Below, piece after piece: positions 41,745-51,419 of a DNA stretch of 64,000 nt. The notes under the pieces are model-generated. The model saw only the letters and a list, made by a program, of their open reading frames with translations. It was not told where the DNA came from and made no database searches. Location: assembly GCA_907163375.1 (NCBI GenBank), contig CAJQUW010003464.1:186001-250000 (forward strand). The letters are read 5' to 3'. Made by a program: the position numbers and the translations under genes. This DNA is from Prostheceraeus crozeri. Taxonomy: Eukaryota; Platyhelminthes; Polycladida; Euryleptidae. Position 1 is the stretch's first letter; every line of letters starts with the position of its first letter.

Positions 41745-44700
41745 ATGAATCGTGAAATGTCTCTCGGACAAACGTCTACGATTGATGAATTAATCAAGAA
41801 ACAAATTGCTGAGTTTGATGCGCAAATTAAACATAGTAAACGTAGTAAACGTATTAAAAAACAGAAACGTACTAGGCGTAGTATTAGACGTAATACTAAA
41901 AAACAGAAAAGTGGAACAAAAGAAATATTAGAAACTCCTATTAGTGATATCTTTTTTGATGATAGAATTAAAGATGAACTTGGTGATGATTTATGTAATT
42001 TATTTAATCCAAATGAAATTAAATATGAAAATGTATCTTTTATTAATGTAGTAAATGATATGCGGAAACTTTTAGCAAATGGTAAAATTATTAATTTACT
42101 TGGAAAAGTTGTTAAAGATCAGGAAAATATAATTCGAAATTTTTACGTAACCTTTTATAATAAAAAATCATTTGAAACATGGTTTTCGAATCTGGATGAG
42201 AAATCCAATGCTAACGAATGGATTTTTACAGGTGATATGAAATATGAAGATTTTGGAATGAAGTTAGTACAAAGATCGCATAGAGGGGCAGGGATTAATA
42301 TGAAATATAGAATCAAAGAATATTTCGGTGAATATTGTTATATTCCTTCTGAAGATTTTTGTTTTATTAAATGTTATAATGTTTTACGAGGTTTTAATGA
42401 AGAACAAGGAGAAATGATGAAAGAAATGTTTAATAATTTTTTATATAAAGAGAAAGCCACATCTAGAACAGGAGTAATGTCAAACTGCAAATTTTCTCAA
42501 TTCAATAAATTTTTTGGAGAATGTGTTCAATATTATAGTCCTGCCAATCGTCATTTAAATACTAGAGGAATTGAAACGTTTCATAATTATGTTTATTACA
42601 ATTATTTTCACGCAGGTTCAACAATTGGTCACTATTGTTTAATTAATAAATCTCATAAATTAAAAGCTATTAGAGAAATTGAAAATAATTTCAAACCCAT
42701 ATATAAAACAGTTACTGATGAAAATCTAACAACGCGTCCATATAAAATCATAACAAAGAAAAAAATTGACTATGGTTCAACATATATTTGGGATCTCGAA
42801 ACTTTTCCCGATCCTAACTGTTCAACAGCTCATCGTATTCCTTACGCTGTAGGAGCTATTAATTTTAATAAATTTATATGTTGTTTACCGAAACAAAGAT
42901 TGAAAGAATTAGAAACACGTTTGTTAAGTGATATGATTAAAATTAAACGATCAAAAGATGAAGACGAAATTAAAAAACTTAAAAAACAGATTAATGAGTA
43001 TAATAATTTAACTGAATTAGAATTTAATAAACTTCAAAATTGTGTGAAAATATTTACGAGAACTGAGGATGATGAATGTTCGATCGGGGGAAACCCAGAG
43101 GACGTATGTCCGATCCATCAATTTTTTAAAACTCTTGGAAAATTTAATTATTCTAGAGTAACTTTAATAGCTCACAATTCATCAGGTTTTGATTCCTATT
43201 TTCCGATAAAAGCTAATTTAAAATTATCTAAACCGCCTCTTAAAACTTCAAGAGCAATATTGACTGCTTCATTACAAAATCCTTATACAACTGAATGTGT
43301 TAGTAGATATATTCAAAAATCTCTTAGATTTAAAAACAATATGAAAAAAGATTCACCTTCAGGTAAATTAGCACTTCAAACTATTATAATGAAATGTAGT
43401 TATCAACATGTAAAAACAAGTCTTTCTAAATGGTGTGAGAATTTTAAAATTCCTACGAATGTGTGTAAATTAAATTATGAAATTGGAGACATAACACATG
43501 AAAATTATAAAGAAAAAGAAAATGAATGGAGACCATATTTAGTTAACGATATATCTTTCTTTAGCTTTTTGTATCAACAAATATAATAATGTTATGCAAG
43601 ATTTAGTTGGTGAAGATATAACTACTAATTTGACATCCTCTGCTTTAACATTTAACGGTTGGATGAAAAGCGTACAAAATGACAATATAAATATTCATTC
43701 TCATATAGATTTATGGGCTAGAAATTATATTAGAAAATCTGTTAAAGGTGGAAGAGTTTCGGCAAATATAAGAAAATACATATCGCCATTTCGTAGCATC
43801 TTGTTACCAATATTAAAACAGTATTTACCTGGTCGCTGCCCTGGGGGGGCTTTGTCCTTTGGAAGTAATTTAATAGATTTAATGAAACAGTATCGAGATT
43901 TAGGAGATAAAACTGAAATTTGTAAGAAAATTTCAAATCAACTACTTGAACAAAAACATGAATTTCTAATGGCTTTTGATGCCACATCTTTATATCCATC
44001 AGCTATGTATGATGAAAATTCAGAATACCCTAAAGCTGAATCCGCTAGAAAATTTAGACAAGAAGAAGAGCGGGAAATAGTATATAAATTTAATACTCAA
44101 ACGTTTAGACCTAAAACTGGAATATTTACAGTTGTGTTTCAATATCGGAATGATATGTTTTTTCAACCAGTTCCTATTAAAGATAAAGTTAAAAATCAAA
44201 ATAATAATTCTCATGTAAAAGTAATCAGGTTTAGAAATGGTATATGTTATGATGTATTAACTTCTGTAGACATACAAGAAATTGTTAGATGTGGGGGAAA
44301 AATCTTACATATTACTGACGGTATAATTTATGAAAAAAATTATCAAGTTTCACCATTTCGAAATTATATTGAAAAACTTTTTAATTTGAGAAAAAGATAT
44401 AAAGCAGAAGGAAATACTGTAGGCGATGAGTTAATTAAATTATTGATGAATTCGCTATATGGCAAAACTGTGCAAAAAGATATAACCACTAAATATCATT
44501 TATGGAATGAGAATACATTGCGAAAAAATTTCACTCAAGAAGTAAAAGATTATGAAAAATTAAATGATGAACAATATTTAGCGAAAGTAGAAATGGAAGA
44601 TGATGAATTTCTTAAAACTAATATTGTAAAAGATGGGAAGACGTCGTTCATGCCTTCACACTTAGGTTCTTTTATTCTTTCTCACTCTAGAAGAATCATG

Positions 44701-45252
44701 AATAACTTTATTTTAGAAATTAATGGTTTCAACGAAAAATACATTCATTATACAGATACTGATTCAATATACATTTCTAATGAGCTCTTCAATAAATTAG
44801 ATACTGCTGGATGTGTTGGTGGGGAATTGTGTCAAGGAAAAAATGATTATGGAAATGGTGGAATTATTTTTGCAATGTTTATTGCTCCTGAAATAAAATA
44901 TTGTATTACTGTAGATGAACAAGGGAGACTTAGTGAAAAGAAAACATTCAAAGGATATTCACAAGATAAAGTAAAAGTAGAAGATTTTCTAAAATTATAT
45001 TCGGGGAAAACATTATCGACTACAGTTAATAAACCATGGAAAAGATCTTTAGAAACTGGAATTAGTATTCCTGATAAGAATAATAATACTGAAGAAAAAA
45101 AATTTTCTGGTCAAATAAATATACTTAAACGTCAAGCACCTGATGAAAATGAAATTATGTTACCTTATAACGGAGAAGATATTCAAGCTGAAATATTTCA
45201 AACAATAATCTGTGAGAGTAATTTAAGCGATGATGATGACACGTGGGAATAA
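41745..45252 (+). pseudogene. protein-primed family B DNA polymerase, one frameshift, no intein
   Basis: Two frames meet near 43,553, where one extra base relative to A breaks the gene. The first (613 residues) has a basic N-terminus (30-50) and the exonuclease motifs WDLET (349-353) and AHNSSGFDSYF (476-486). The second (552 residues, 43,594-45,252) has motif A DATSLYPSAM (129-138), motif B LLMNSLYGK and motif C YTDTDS, uninterrupted at 44,750-44,767. Residues 79-90 of the second frame are a GC-rich 12-codon insertion absent in A. With the single frameshift and no other lesion, this is the better preserved of the two polymerases. Confidence 0.92.
44750..44767 (+). other. empty intein insertion site in polB
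   Basis: TATACAGAT|ACTGATTCA encodes YTD|TDS. The bar (44,758/44,759) marks where the 1,050-bp intein sits in element A. No remnant or scar is visible. Confidence 0.92.
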
Positions 45253-45254
45253 TA

Positions 45255-45690
45255 ATTTTTTTAATACATCTAAAAATTTTATAACATCTAAAAACTTATT
45301 ACATCTAAAAATTTTATAACATCTAAAAACTTATTAAATCTAAAAATTTTATTACATATGAAAATTTTATAACATCTAAAAATTTTATAACATCTAAAAA
45401 TTTTATAACATCTAAAAACTTATTACATCTAAAAACTTATTACATCTAAAAAATTTATATCTAAAATTTATATCTAAAAAAATTTATATCTAAAATTTAT
45501 ATCTAAAAAAATTTATATCTAAAATTTATACCTAAAAATTTATATCTAAAATTTATACCTAAAAATTTATATCTAAAATTTATACCTAAAAATTTATATC
45601 TAAAATTTATATCTAAAATTTATATCTAAAATTTATACCTAAAAATTTATATCTAAAATTTATATCTAAAATTTATTTCCATGAGATATA
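45255..45690. repeat. AT-rich tandem repeats after polB (B)
   Basis: The first half is built of ACATCTAAAAATTTTATA and ACATCTAAAAACTTATT units of 17-18 bases. The second half is built of ATCTAAAATTTAT and CTAAAAATTTAT units of 12-19 bases. The place corresponds to 27,281-27,823 in A, which holds the zinc-finger-like ORF. Confidence 0.9.
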
Positions 45691-45709
45691 TATGTTTTAT
45701 TGTTAAAAA

Positions 45710-45994
45710 ATGATGTTACCAAATGTTGGTGGAGGTGCATATATCCCGAATAATCGTGAATTAGAAATAGAGATAGAAAATTATATCATGAAAACTGGAG
45801 ACGTTTTATCTGGTCCATTGCATCTTTCTATTCTTCCGCAACAAAATACAGAGTTAACAAATAAACAATATGTTGATACACAAATCAATGATTTAAAAGA
45901 AAAATATATAAACGATGTTTTGGTTCCACTGATGAATGAATTAAAGTTGCTAAAACTTAATGACATCATTAAACGAAAAATTATTAAAACTTGA
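45710..45994 (+). CDS. fibre-like small protein
   Basis: 94 residues, intact. MKTGDVLSGPLHLS followed by NTELTNKQYVDTQI has the fibre-repeat pattern noted for its counterpart in A (26,955-27,239). Its last 12 codons overlap the start of the next gene in the +1 frame; this overlap is conserved in both elements. Confidence 0.6.
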   Translation: MMLPNVGGGAYIPNNRELEIEIENYIMKTGDVLSGPLHLSILPQQNTELTNKQYVDTQINDLKEKYINDVLVPLMNELKLLKLNDIIKRKIIKT

Positions 45995-46595
45995 TAAAAA
46001 GGATAGAGAGCTAGAAGCAGATATAGCAAAACTTTTTAAAAAGATTTCTGAACAATCAAAAATTTTAATATTAATTTCTTTAAATTTAAAATCTGCTGTA
46101 ATTAAAAATAAACATCAGATAAAAATGTTAAAAGAACAATTAGAAGATGAAATAGAAAATCTACCTGAAAGAATTAAAAAAAAATTAAAGCAGTTACAAG
46201 CTACATTCCAAAAAAGTGTTGATGAATTAAGTTCTAAAATTACTCAACAAATGAAAAAGATGAATAGAATAATAAATGAAGTAAACTCACTTAATGAAAA
46301 AGTTGATAAAATGAAAAATCTTAAAATCAATTTAGAAAATGAATTAAAGAAAAATTTACAAGAAAACTCTAAAGAAAATAAAGAACAGTTAGATTCTGTT
46401 AAAAGACAATTAGATGTTCTTAAAATTAAGTTAAATGCACTTAAAACGGCATTGAAGATTAATCAGCAGAAAATGCAAGTTAATAGAAAAGAAATTAAAA
46501 TACATCACACGCTGCTTGACGCAATAGATAAAGTGCAACAGTCAATTAATAAAGTTATCTCGAAGTTGTTGTCCATTCACAAACGTAAATATTAA
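45960..46595 (+). CDS. long coiled-coil protein (putative fibre shaft)
   Basis: 211 residues, almost entirely heptad-patterned with Leu/Ile/Val and Lys/Glu/Gln, lacking Pro in the central part and with no globular domain. The start ATG lies inside the fibre-like gene (overlap 35 bases). The C-terminus is followed by a palindromic insertion GGACC-AAA-GGTCC (46,598-46,610). In A it is broken and fused to the next gene. A trimeric shaft or scaffold role is inference from order and composition. Confidence 0.6.
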   Translation: MTSLNEKLLKLDKKDRELEADIAKLFKKISEQSKILILISLNLKSAVIKNKHQIKMLKEQLEDEIENLPERIKKKLKQLQATFQKSVDELSSKITQQMKKMNRIINEVNSLNEKVDKMKNLKINLENELKKNLQENSKENKEQLDSVKRQLDVLKIKLNALKTALKINQQKMQVNRKEIKIHHTLLDAIDKVQQSINKVISKLLSIHKRKY

Positions 46596-46668
46596 ACGGA
46601 CCAAAGGTCCTCAGGTTACTAACCAATCGTAAATATTTTTTCTCAAAAGTCAAATTTAATCCTAAAAA

Positions 46669-47166
46669 ATGCCTATAATTTATAAACACAATCTTAAACA
46701 TTTTGCTTCAAATCAAAAAATTGCTCATGAACCACGTATGAATCCTGTTTATCATTATGATAATAGAGAAACAGTCGGAACAGAAAAGTTCCTAGGCACC
46801 GCAGGTGCCGTTCACACGGAAGGAGCTGGGATCTTCTCTGGTATTGGAAGTATCGTTAACTTAATTAAAAATAATAAAGATTTGATTACATCTGCTGCAA
46901 AAGGAGCACCTGCTACAGGTAGTACAGCTAGTGCAATATCAAATGCTGTCAAGTCTCAAAACGAATTAAAACAACTAGAAGCTATTCGTAAACTTAGGAA
47001 TGATTCCGAAGAACTAAAAAATTTAAAAAAACTTTCAGAGGAAACAAAAAATAAAATTGCTAACATTGCTGTTGGGGAAACCTTGAGGAGGGGAGCTCCG
47101 TCTGATAGTAAACATAATGAAAAAACAATTGAAGAAATAAGAGGTAATGGTCTAGCAAAATTCTAA
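46669..47166 (+). CDS. amphipathic Maverick protein (putative membrane-active minor virion protein)
   Basis: 165 residues. Central GAGIFSGIGSIVNLIKN plus an Ala/Ser/Gly-rich segment (about 53-95) could form an amphipathic helix, followed by a charged helix and a C-terminal GNGLAKF. Residues about 40-52 come from a GC-rich insertion containing GGCACC-GCA-GGTGCC (46,795-46,809) not present in A. Position just before the capsid gene is shared with A. Resemblance to adenovirus protein VI-type lytic proteins is by layout only. Confidence 0.5.
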   Translation: MPIIYKHNLKHFASNQKIAHEPRMNPVYHYDNRETVGTEKFLGTAGAVHTEGAGIFSGIGSIVNLIKNNKDLITSAAKGAPATGSTASAISNAVKSQNELKQLEAIRKLRNDSEELKNLKKLSEETKNKIANIAVGETLRRGAPSDSKHNEKTIEEIRGNGLAKF

Positions 47167-47259
47167 AATTATATTTTAGTAAAATTTTTTAGTAATTTTT
47201 TTAGTAAAAATTTTTTCTGTGTGTGAGAAAAACAAAAAGTCAAATTATTTTTTATAAAA

Positions 47260-48516
47260 ATGTCTTCGCTTATCGAAAATAAATTTAGATTAGACGATCC
47301 TCCGTTCGTCAGTTGCAATCAAAAAAAGAATGACTATATAAGAATTGCTATGAATCCCGGATCTTCCAGTAGAGTAAATACTGGAGGTGATTTAATTTTT
47401 GAAGTTGATAATCAGCAGAGTTATATATATTTACCTGATTCGTTTTTACATTGTGAATATTCTTTATATAGTGATGCTAAGTTTACAACACCATTACCAG
47501 AAACCGATAATATTGCACTAGAGAATAATTTTTTTCCAAGATTATTTACACAAATGCGTTTAGATGTTGCAACTCAAAATATAGAAACAATAAGTGATTC
47601 TCCAGGTGTAATTGATACAATGCTTAGACTTATAACAATTGGTGAAAATAATAAAAAGTATGAAATCGAAGGTTGGTTTCTTGATACTAATGATGGTATA
47701 ATTGTTGATGATTTAACTCACGCTGGAACAGATGCAGCAGGAATTGCGAAAGATGTAGAAAATATTGCAAAACATTTAAATAAAACAAATAATGATGCAT
47801 ATAAAGAAAGACGTGAGTTTCACAAGAAAAGTAAACAGACAGTTAATTGGTCATTGTCTCCATTATTCGGATATTTAGATTATGACAAAATATCATATCA
47901 ATTAAAATTTAAATTAATAATTCATCGTACAGCAAATAATGAATTAATCTTTTTTGGTAAGACTGGAAAAAAAGCATATTTAAAAATTGATAGACTTGAA
48001 TGGTGGATTAAGCATATTACTCCTAGTTTAGAGATTGAAACAGCTATTGCAAAAAGATTAAATACTAACAAACCAATTCCAGTAAATTTTCTAAAGCGTA
48101 CTGCTAGTTCAGTAACTTTTTCCGAACAAAGATTTAACTGGCATTTTACTAGAACTGCGAATACTCCAAGATATTTATTACTAACATTTCAAAGAAATAA
48201 TTCTCCAAGTTTTGATAAGAACAACATTCTTTTTCATATTAATACAATTCGAAGTTTACAAGTTTCATTAAATCAAACCCGTTATCCAATTGATCCATTA
48301 AGATTCGATGATACCAATAATCAATTTATGGAAGGATATGATTCTTATCGAAATCTTTGTATAGAATTTGGAGTTGAACCACAATTAACTCCTGGAGATT
48401 GGAGACATTTATATCCTGTTTTCTGTTTCGATTTAAGTGCACAATCTGAAGATATTATCAAGACCGGTTGTGATGTTACAATTAATATTGAAAAAAAGAT
48501 TCCACAACTTCATTGA
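47260..48516 (+). CDS. major-capsid-like protein (double jelly-roll type)
   Basis: 418 residues. N-terminal beta-rich half with DLIFEVDNQQSYIYLP, then a central LDYDKISYQLKFKL, then NWHFTRTANTPRYLLLTFQR, and a C-terminal WRHLYPVFCFDLSAQ near 388-403. This is the pattern of hexon-like capsid proteins in animal Mavericks. One A is missing in the run near 48,492 relative to A, so the last 32 or so codons are out of frame and the protein ends early at 48,516. Otherwise intact. The fold is inferred, not modelled. Confidence 0.72.
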   Translation: MSSLIENKFRLDDPPFVSCNQKKNDYIRIAMNPGSSSRVNTGGDLIFEVDNQQSYIYLPDSFLHCEYSLYSDAKFTTPLPETDNIALENNFFPRLFTQMRLDVATQNIETISDSPGVIDTMLRLITIGENNKKYEIEGWFLDTNDGIIVDDLTHAGTDAAGIAKDVENIAKHLNKTNNDAYKERREFHKKSKQTVNWSLSPLFGYLDYDKISYQLKFKLIIHRTANNELIFFGKTGKKAYLKIDRLEWWIKHITPSLEIETAIAKRLNTNKPIPVNFLKRTASSVTFSEQRFNWHFTRTANTPRYLLLTFQRNNSPSFDKNNILFHINTIRSLQVSLNQTRYPIDPLRFDDTNNQFMEGYDSYRNLCIEFGVEPQLTPGDWRHLYPVFCFDLSAQSEDIIKTGCDVTINIEKKIPQLH

Positions 48517-48814
48517 TGGCTTATGGTTTATTGCTAGAAGATGTAAAATATTCTATTGAAATTCTTAATGGAAAGATGGCTAGGATAGGTTAATAACCTT
48601 AGGTCCTTTGGTCCGATCGGCTAAAGCCCCAGACTACGTCGATTAATTAATTTTTTTTCATAACTAGAATAGATTAAAATTTTTTGGAAACTTAAAATTT
48701 TTTGGTAACTTAAAATTTTTTCATAACTAGAATAGATTAAAAATTCTTAACTTAAAATTTTTCATAACTAGAATAGATTAAAATTTTTGATAACTTAAAT
48801 TTTTTTTATTAAAA
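48517..48814. other. spacer with hairpin-type insertion and AT repeats
   Basis: Holds the out-of-frame end of the capsid-like gene (to about 48,592) and a GC-rich insertion with AGGTCCTTTGGTCC and GGCTAAAGCC. Three copies of CATAACTAGAATAGATTAAA follow. Confidence 0.6.
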
Positions 48815-49297
48815 ATGTCGCTAGCGAAAAGTAATAATAATAAAACTGTTGAATTAAAATTACGTAATATTGTTGACAAAAATACCCCTAAAACTATTAC
48901 GATTAACAAAAAAAAGTATTACATAAGTAAACGAATGATAGAGAATATTCAATTACAAGAAGAAAAGAATGGCGGGATTCTCCCATTAATTCCCCTAATA
49001 ATAGGTGGCATAGCAGCTGCAGGAAGTGTTGCAGGTGGGACAGCTGGTATTGTCCAAGCAGTAAATAAAAATAAATCAGAGAAGGCAGCATTAGAAGAAC
49101 AAAAACGTCATAATAGAGAGTTAGAGAAAGTTGCTAGGGGTGAAGGAATAGTAGATAATTTTATTAGTAAATTAAAATTAGTTGATGAAGGAAAACGAGT
49201 TCTTAAAAATATTCTCCACAATGTTGATGATTTAATTGAAATTAAAGAAACTAAAGATGGTTCTGGAATATATCTAAGTCCTAGTATGATTCGGTAA
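48815..49297 (+). CDS. glycine-rich hydrophobic Maverick protein
   Basis: 160 residues, intact. Hydrophobic Gly/Ala/Ile region at about 53-83, charged helix after it, GSGIYLSP near the C-terminus. Intact in both elements. Confidence 0.7.
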   Translation: MSLAKSNNNKTVELKLRNIVDKNTPKTITINKKKYYISKRMIENIQLQEEKNGGILPLIPLIIGGIAAAGSVAGGTAGIVQAVNKNKSEKAALEEQKRHNRELEKVARGEGIVDNFISKLKLVDEGKRVLKNILHNVDDLIEIKETKDGSGIYLSPSMIR

Positions 49298-49337
49298 AAC
49301 ATTTATTTTATCTTTTAAATTTTTTTTATCTTTTAAA

Positions 49338-50627
49338 ATGAATTCTAAAAATTCCGAAAATTTAATTAAATTAAAAATTTCTAATTTAGATTTATAGAAT
49401 TATCTATTAAACAAAAATAAAAACTCAAATTGTCAGCATATTGGAGGTGACATACAAAAAACATTAGAAAACTTTCCTGGCTTTATTTGGAGTAAATATT
49501 CGAAAGAAAAACATCTTCCTGGTCATTCATATACCGGTCCAGGAACTCAATTAGATATAAGACTAGATGAGAATAATAATCCGAAACCAGGTGAAGAACC
49601 AATAAATAGAGTAGATGCCGCCGCTTATAGACATGATTTAGCTTATCGAAATCATGATCTAAGTTCTCGACATGCAGCTGATAAGAAGATGATTCAAGAA
49701 TTAGATAGTATTCAAAATCCTACATTTAGAGAAAAAATTGAAAGAATGTTTGTTAAGAAAGCTTTACAAGCTAAAATATTATTCGGTCAGGGTTTAAATG
49801 CAACGACAGCAAAGCTGTCTGAGAGCAACGCTCGAACCTACGCGTCCGAAATCCACAAGGAATATAGAAGGCCTAAATATTTATTGAAAGTAAAAGTATT
49901 TAATAAAGATGATATTTGGAGTGCTGATCTTATTCATATGCCGAATGAAAAAGATTATAAATACGCATTGACCGTTATAGATTTATATACACGATACGCT
50001 TGGGTAAAGCCTTTAAAAAACAAAAGTGGTCTATCAGTTAAATATGCGTTTGAAGAAATCTTTGAAGAAAGTAAGAGAAAGCCAAGGAAATTGTTTGTTG
50101 ATAAAGGGTCGGAATTTTATAACAGAAATGTTCAGCCACTATTTGAAACTGTTTATTCAACTGAAAATGCAGGGAAGGCCGTAGTGATAGAAAGATTCAA
50201 TCGGACGTTAAAAAATAAATTATTCAAAAAATTTACTCAGCAAGGAAATCAGAAATGGTTAAAAATATTACCAGGAATTGTAGAGCAGTACAATAATAAA
50301 GTTCATTCAGGTATTGAAGAAACCCCAAAGAATGCTTCGGACGACCCTGATTTAACACGAAAGAAAATATTCGAAAATAATTATTCGAATGAGAGTAATC
50401 CGAATTTGCAGAAACTTAAGCCGAAATTTAAAATTGGAGATAGAGTTAGAATATTTAAATATAAGAATAAATTTGAAAAAGGCTTCGTCGGATACTGGAC
50501 GAAAGAGATATTTGAAATTTCTAAAATAAATCAAACTTATCCGATTACTTACGAAATCAAAGATTTAGATGATGAAGATATCAGAGGCCGATTTTATCAA
50601 AATGAATTACAACGAAGTGATTTTTAA
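49338..50627 (+). pseudogene. phospholipase A2-integrase fusion, one nonsense codon
   Basis: 430 codons from the ATG at 49,338. A TAG at codon 20 (49,395; TTG in A) is the only lesion, and the frame stays open from there to 50,627. The PLA2 part has YTGPG and HDLAY. The integrase core has WSADLIHMP (first Asp), VDKGSEFYN (second Asp) and ERFNRTLKN (Glu). An SH3/chromo-like C-terminal domain (GDRVRIFKY, then YPITYEIKDL) is typical of Maverick integrases. A small insertion with GACAGC-AAA-GCTGTC (49,805-49,819) lies at the junction of the two domains. The gene ends tail-to-tail with the protease, sharing four bases. Confidence 0.83.
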
Positions 50628-51088
50628 TTATCATTATTATTATTCAATTCTAACATAATATCAAGAAATGGCACTCCTTCTTGCAATTTAAATAAAACAT
50701 AAAGACATAATTGACCACAATAAGTTGTTCCCGGTTTTTGAATTTGAAATGTATTATAAATTCCATTGCCAAGTATTTCTCTTACTTCATTCGTAGGTGG
50801 AAGCCCGTATGAGTCAAAATAATAATTATCTCCGTTTTTACTAAAGATACCTGCTGACCAATGTACGCCTTTTTGGTCTGAAGTGTGAAGATTCGTTATG
50901 AAATTTACAGTTGAAACTTTGTTCCGAGAACTGAAGGTTCCTGTTGGCTTATTTTTGATCAATTGTAATTCGTCTCTCATTAGGACATAAAAATTCTTTA
51001 TTCCCAATTGATGTGCGATTTTCTTTAGATCAAAATTCGTTGTTGTTTCTGTTCCATATAATTAAAAAAACTCGATCAGGTCAGTCAT
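50624..51088 (-). pseudogene. adenain-like cysteine protease, N-terminal frameshift
   Basis: The minus-strand frame 51,007-50,624 keeps His in KGVHWSAG, Asp in YYFDSYG and Cys in YCGQLC. The start ATG at 51,088 is followed after eight codons by a frame change in a T-run near 51,060. Catalytic core intact. Confidence 0.82.
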
Positions 51089-51095
51089 TTTAAAT

Positions 51096-51419
51096 GAAAC
51101 AAAAATCCAATTTGAAAATGCCATTGTCATTTTTCAGTCTCCACGTAAATAAGTTGCAATAAATGTTACTACTTGTTACTTATGAAGTAGAGTCCAACAT
51201 TTATATGAAAACAGAAATCCAATTTGAAAATGCCATTGTCATTTTTCAGTCTCCACGTAAATAAGTTGCAATAAATGTTACTACTTGTTACTTATGAAGT
51301 AGAGTCCAACATTTATATGAAAACAGAAATCCAATTTGAAAATGCCATTGTCATTTTTCAGTCTCCACGCAAATAAGTTGCAATAAATGTTACTACTTGT
51401 TACTTATGAAGTAGAATTT
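51096..51419. repeat. 112-bp tandem repeat, about 2.9 copies
   Basis: Unit from ATCCAATTTGAAAATGCCAT through GTCTCCACGTAAATAAGTTG to ATGAAGTAGAGTCCAACATT. Copies start 112 bases apart and are nearly identical. They lie between the protease start and the 230-residue gene; the last copy reaches that gene's stop codon. Absent in A. Confidence 0.92.

Noticed and set aside
45255-45690. CRISPR-like array after polB in Maverick B
   Set aside because: Units of 12-19 bases are contiguous, AT-only and without unique spacers, so it is a tandem repeat expansion.
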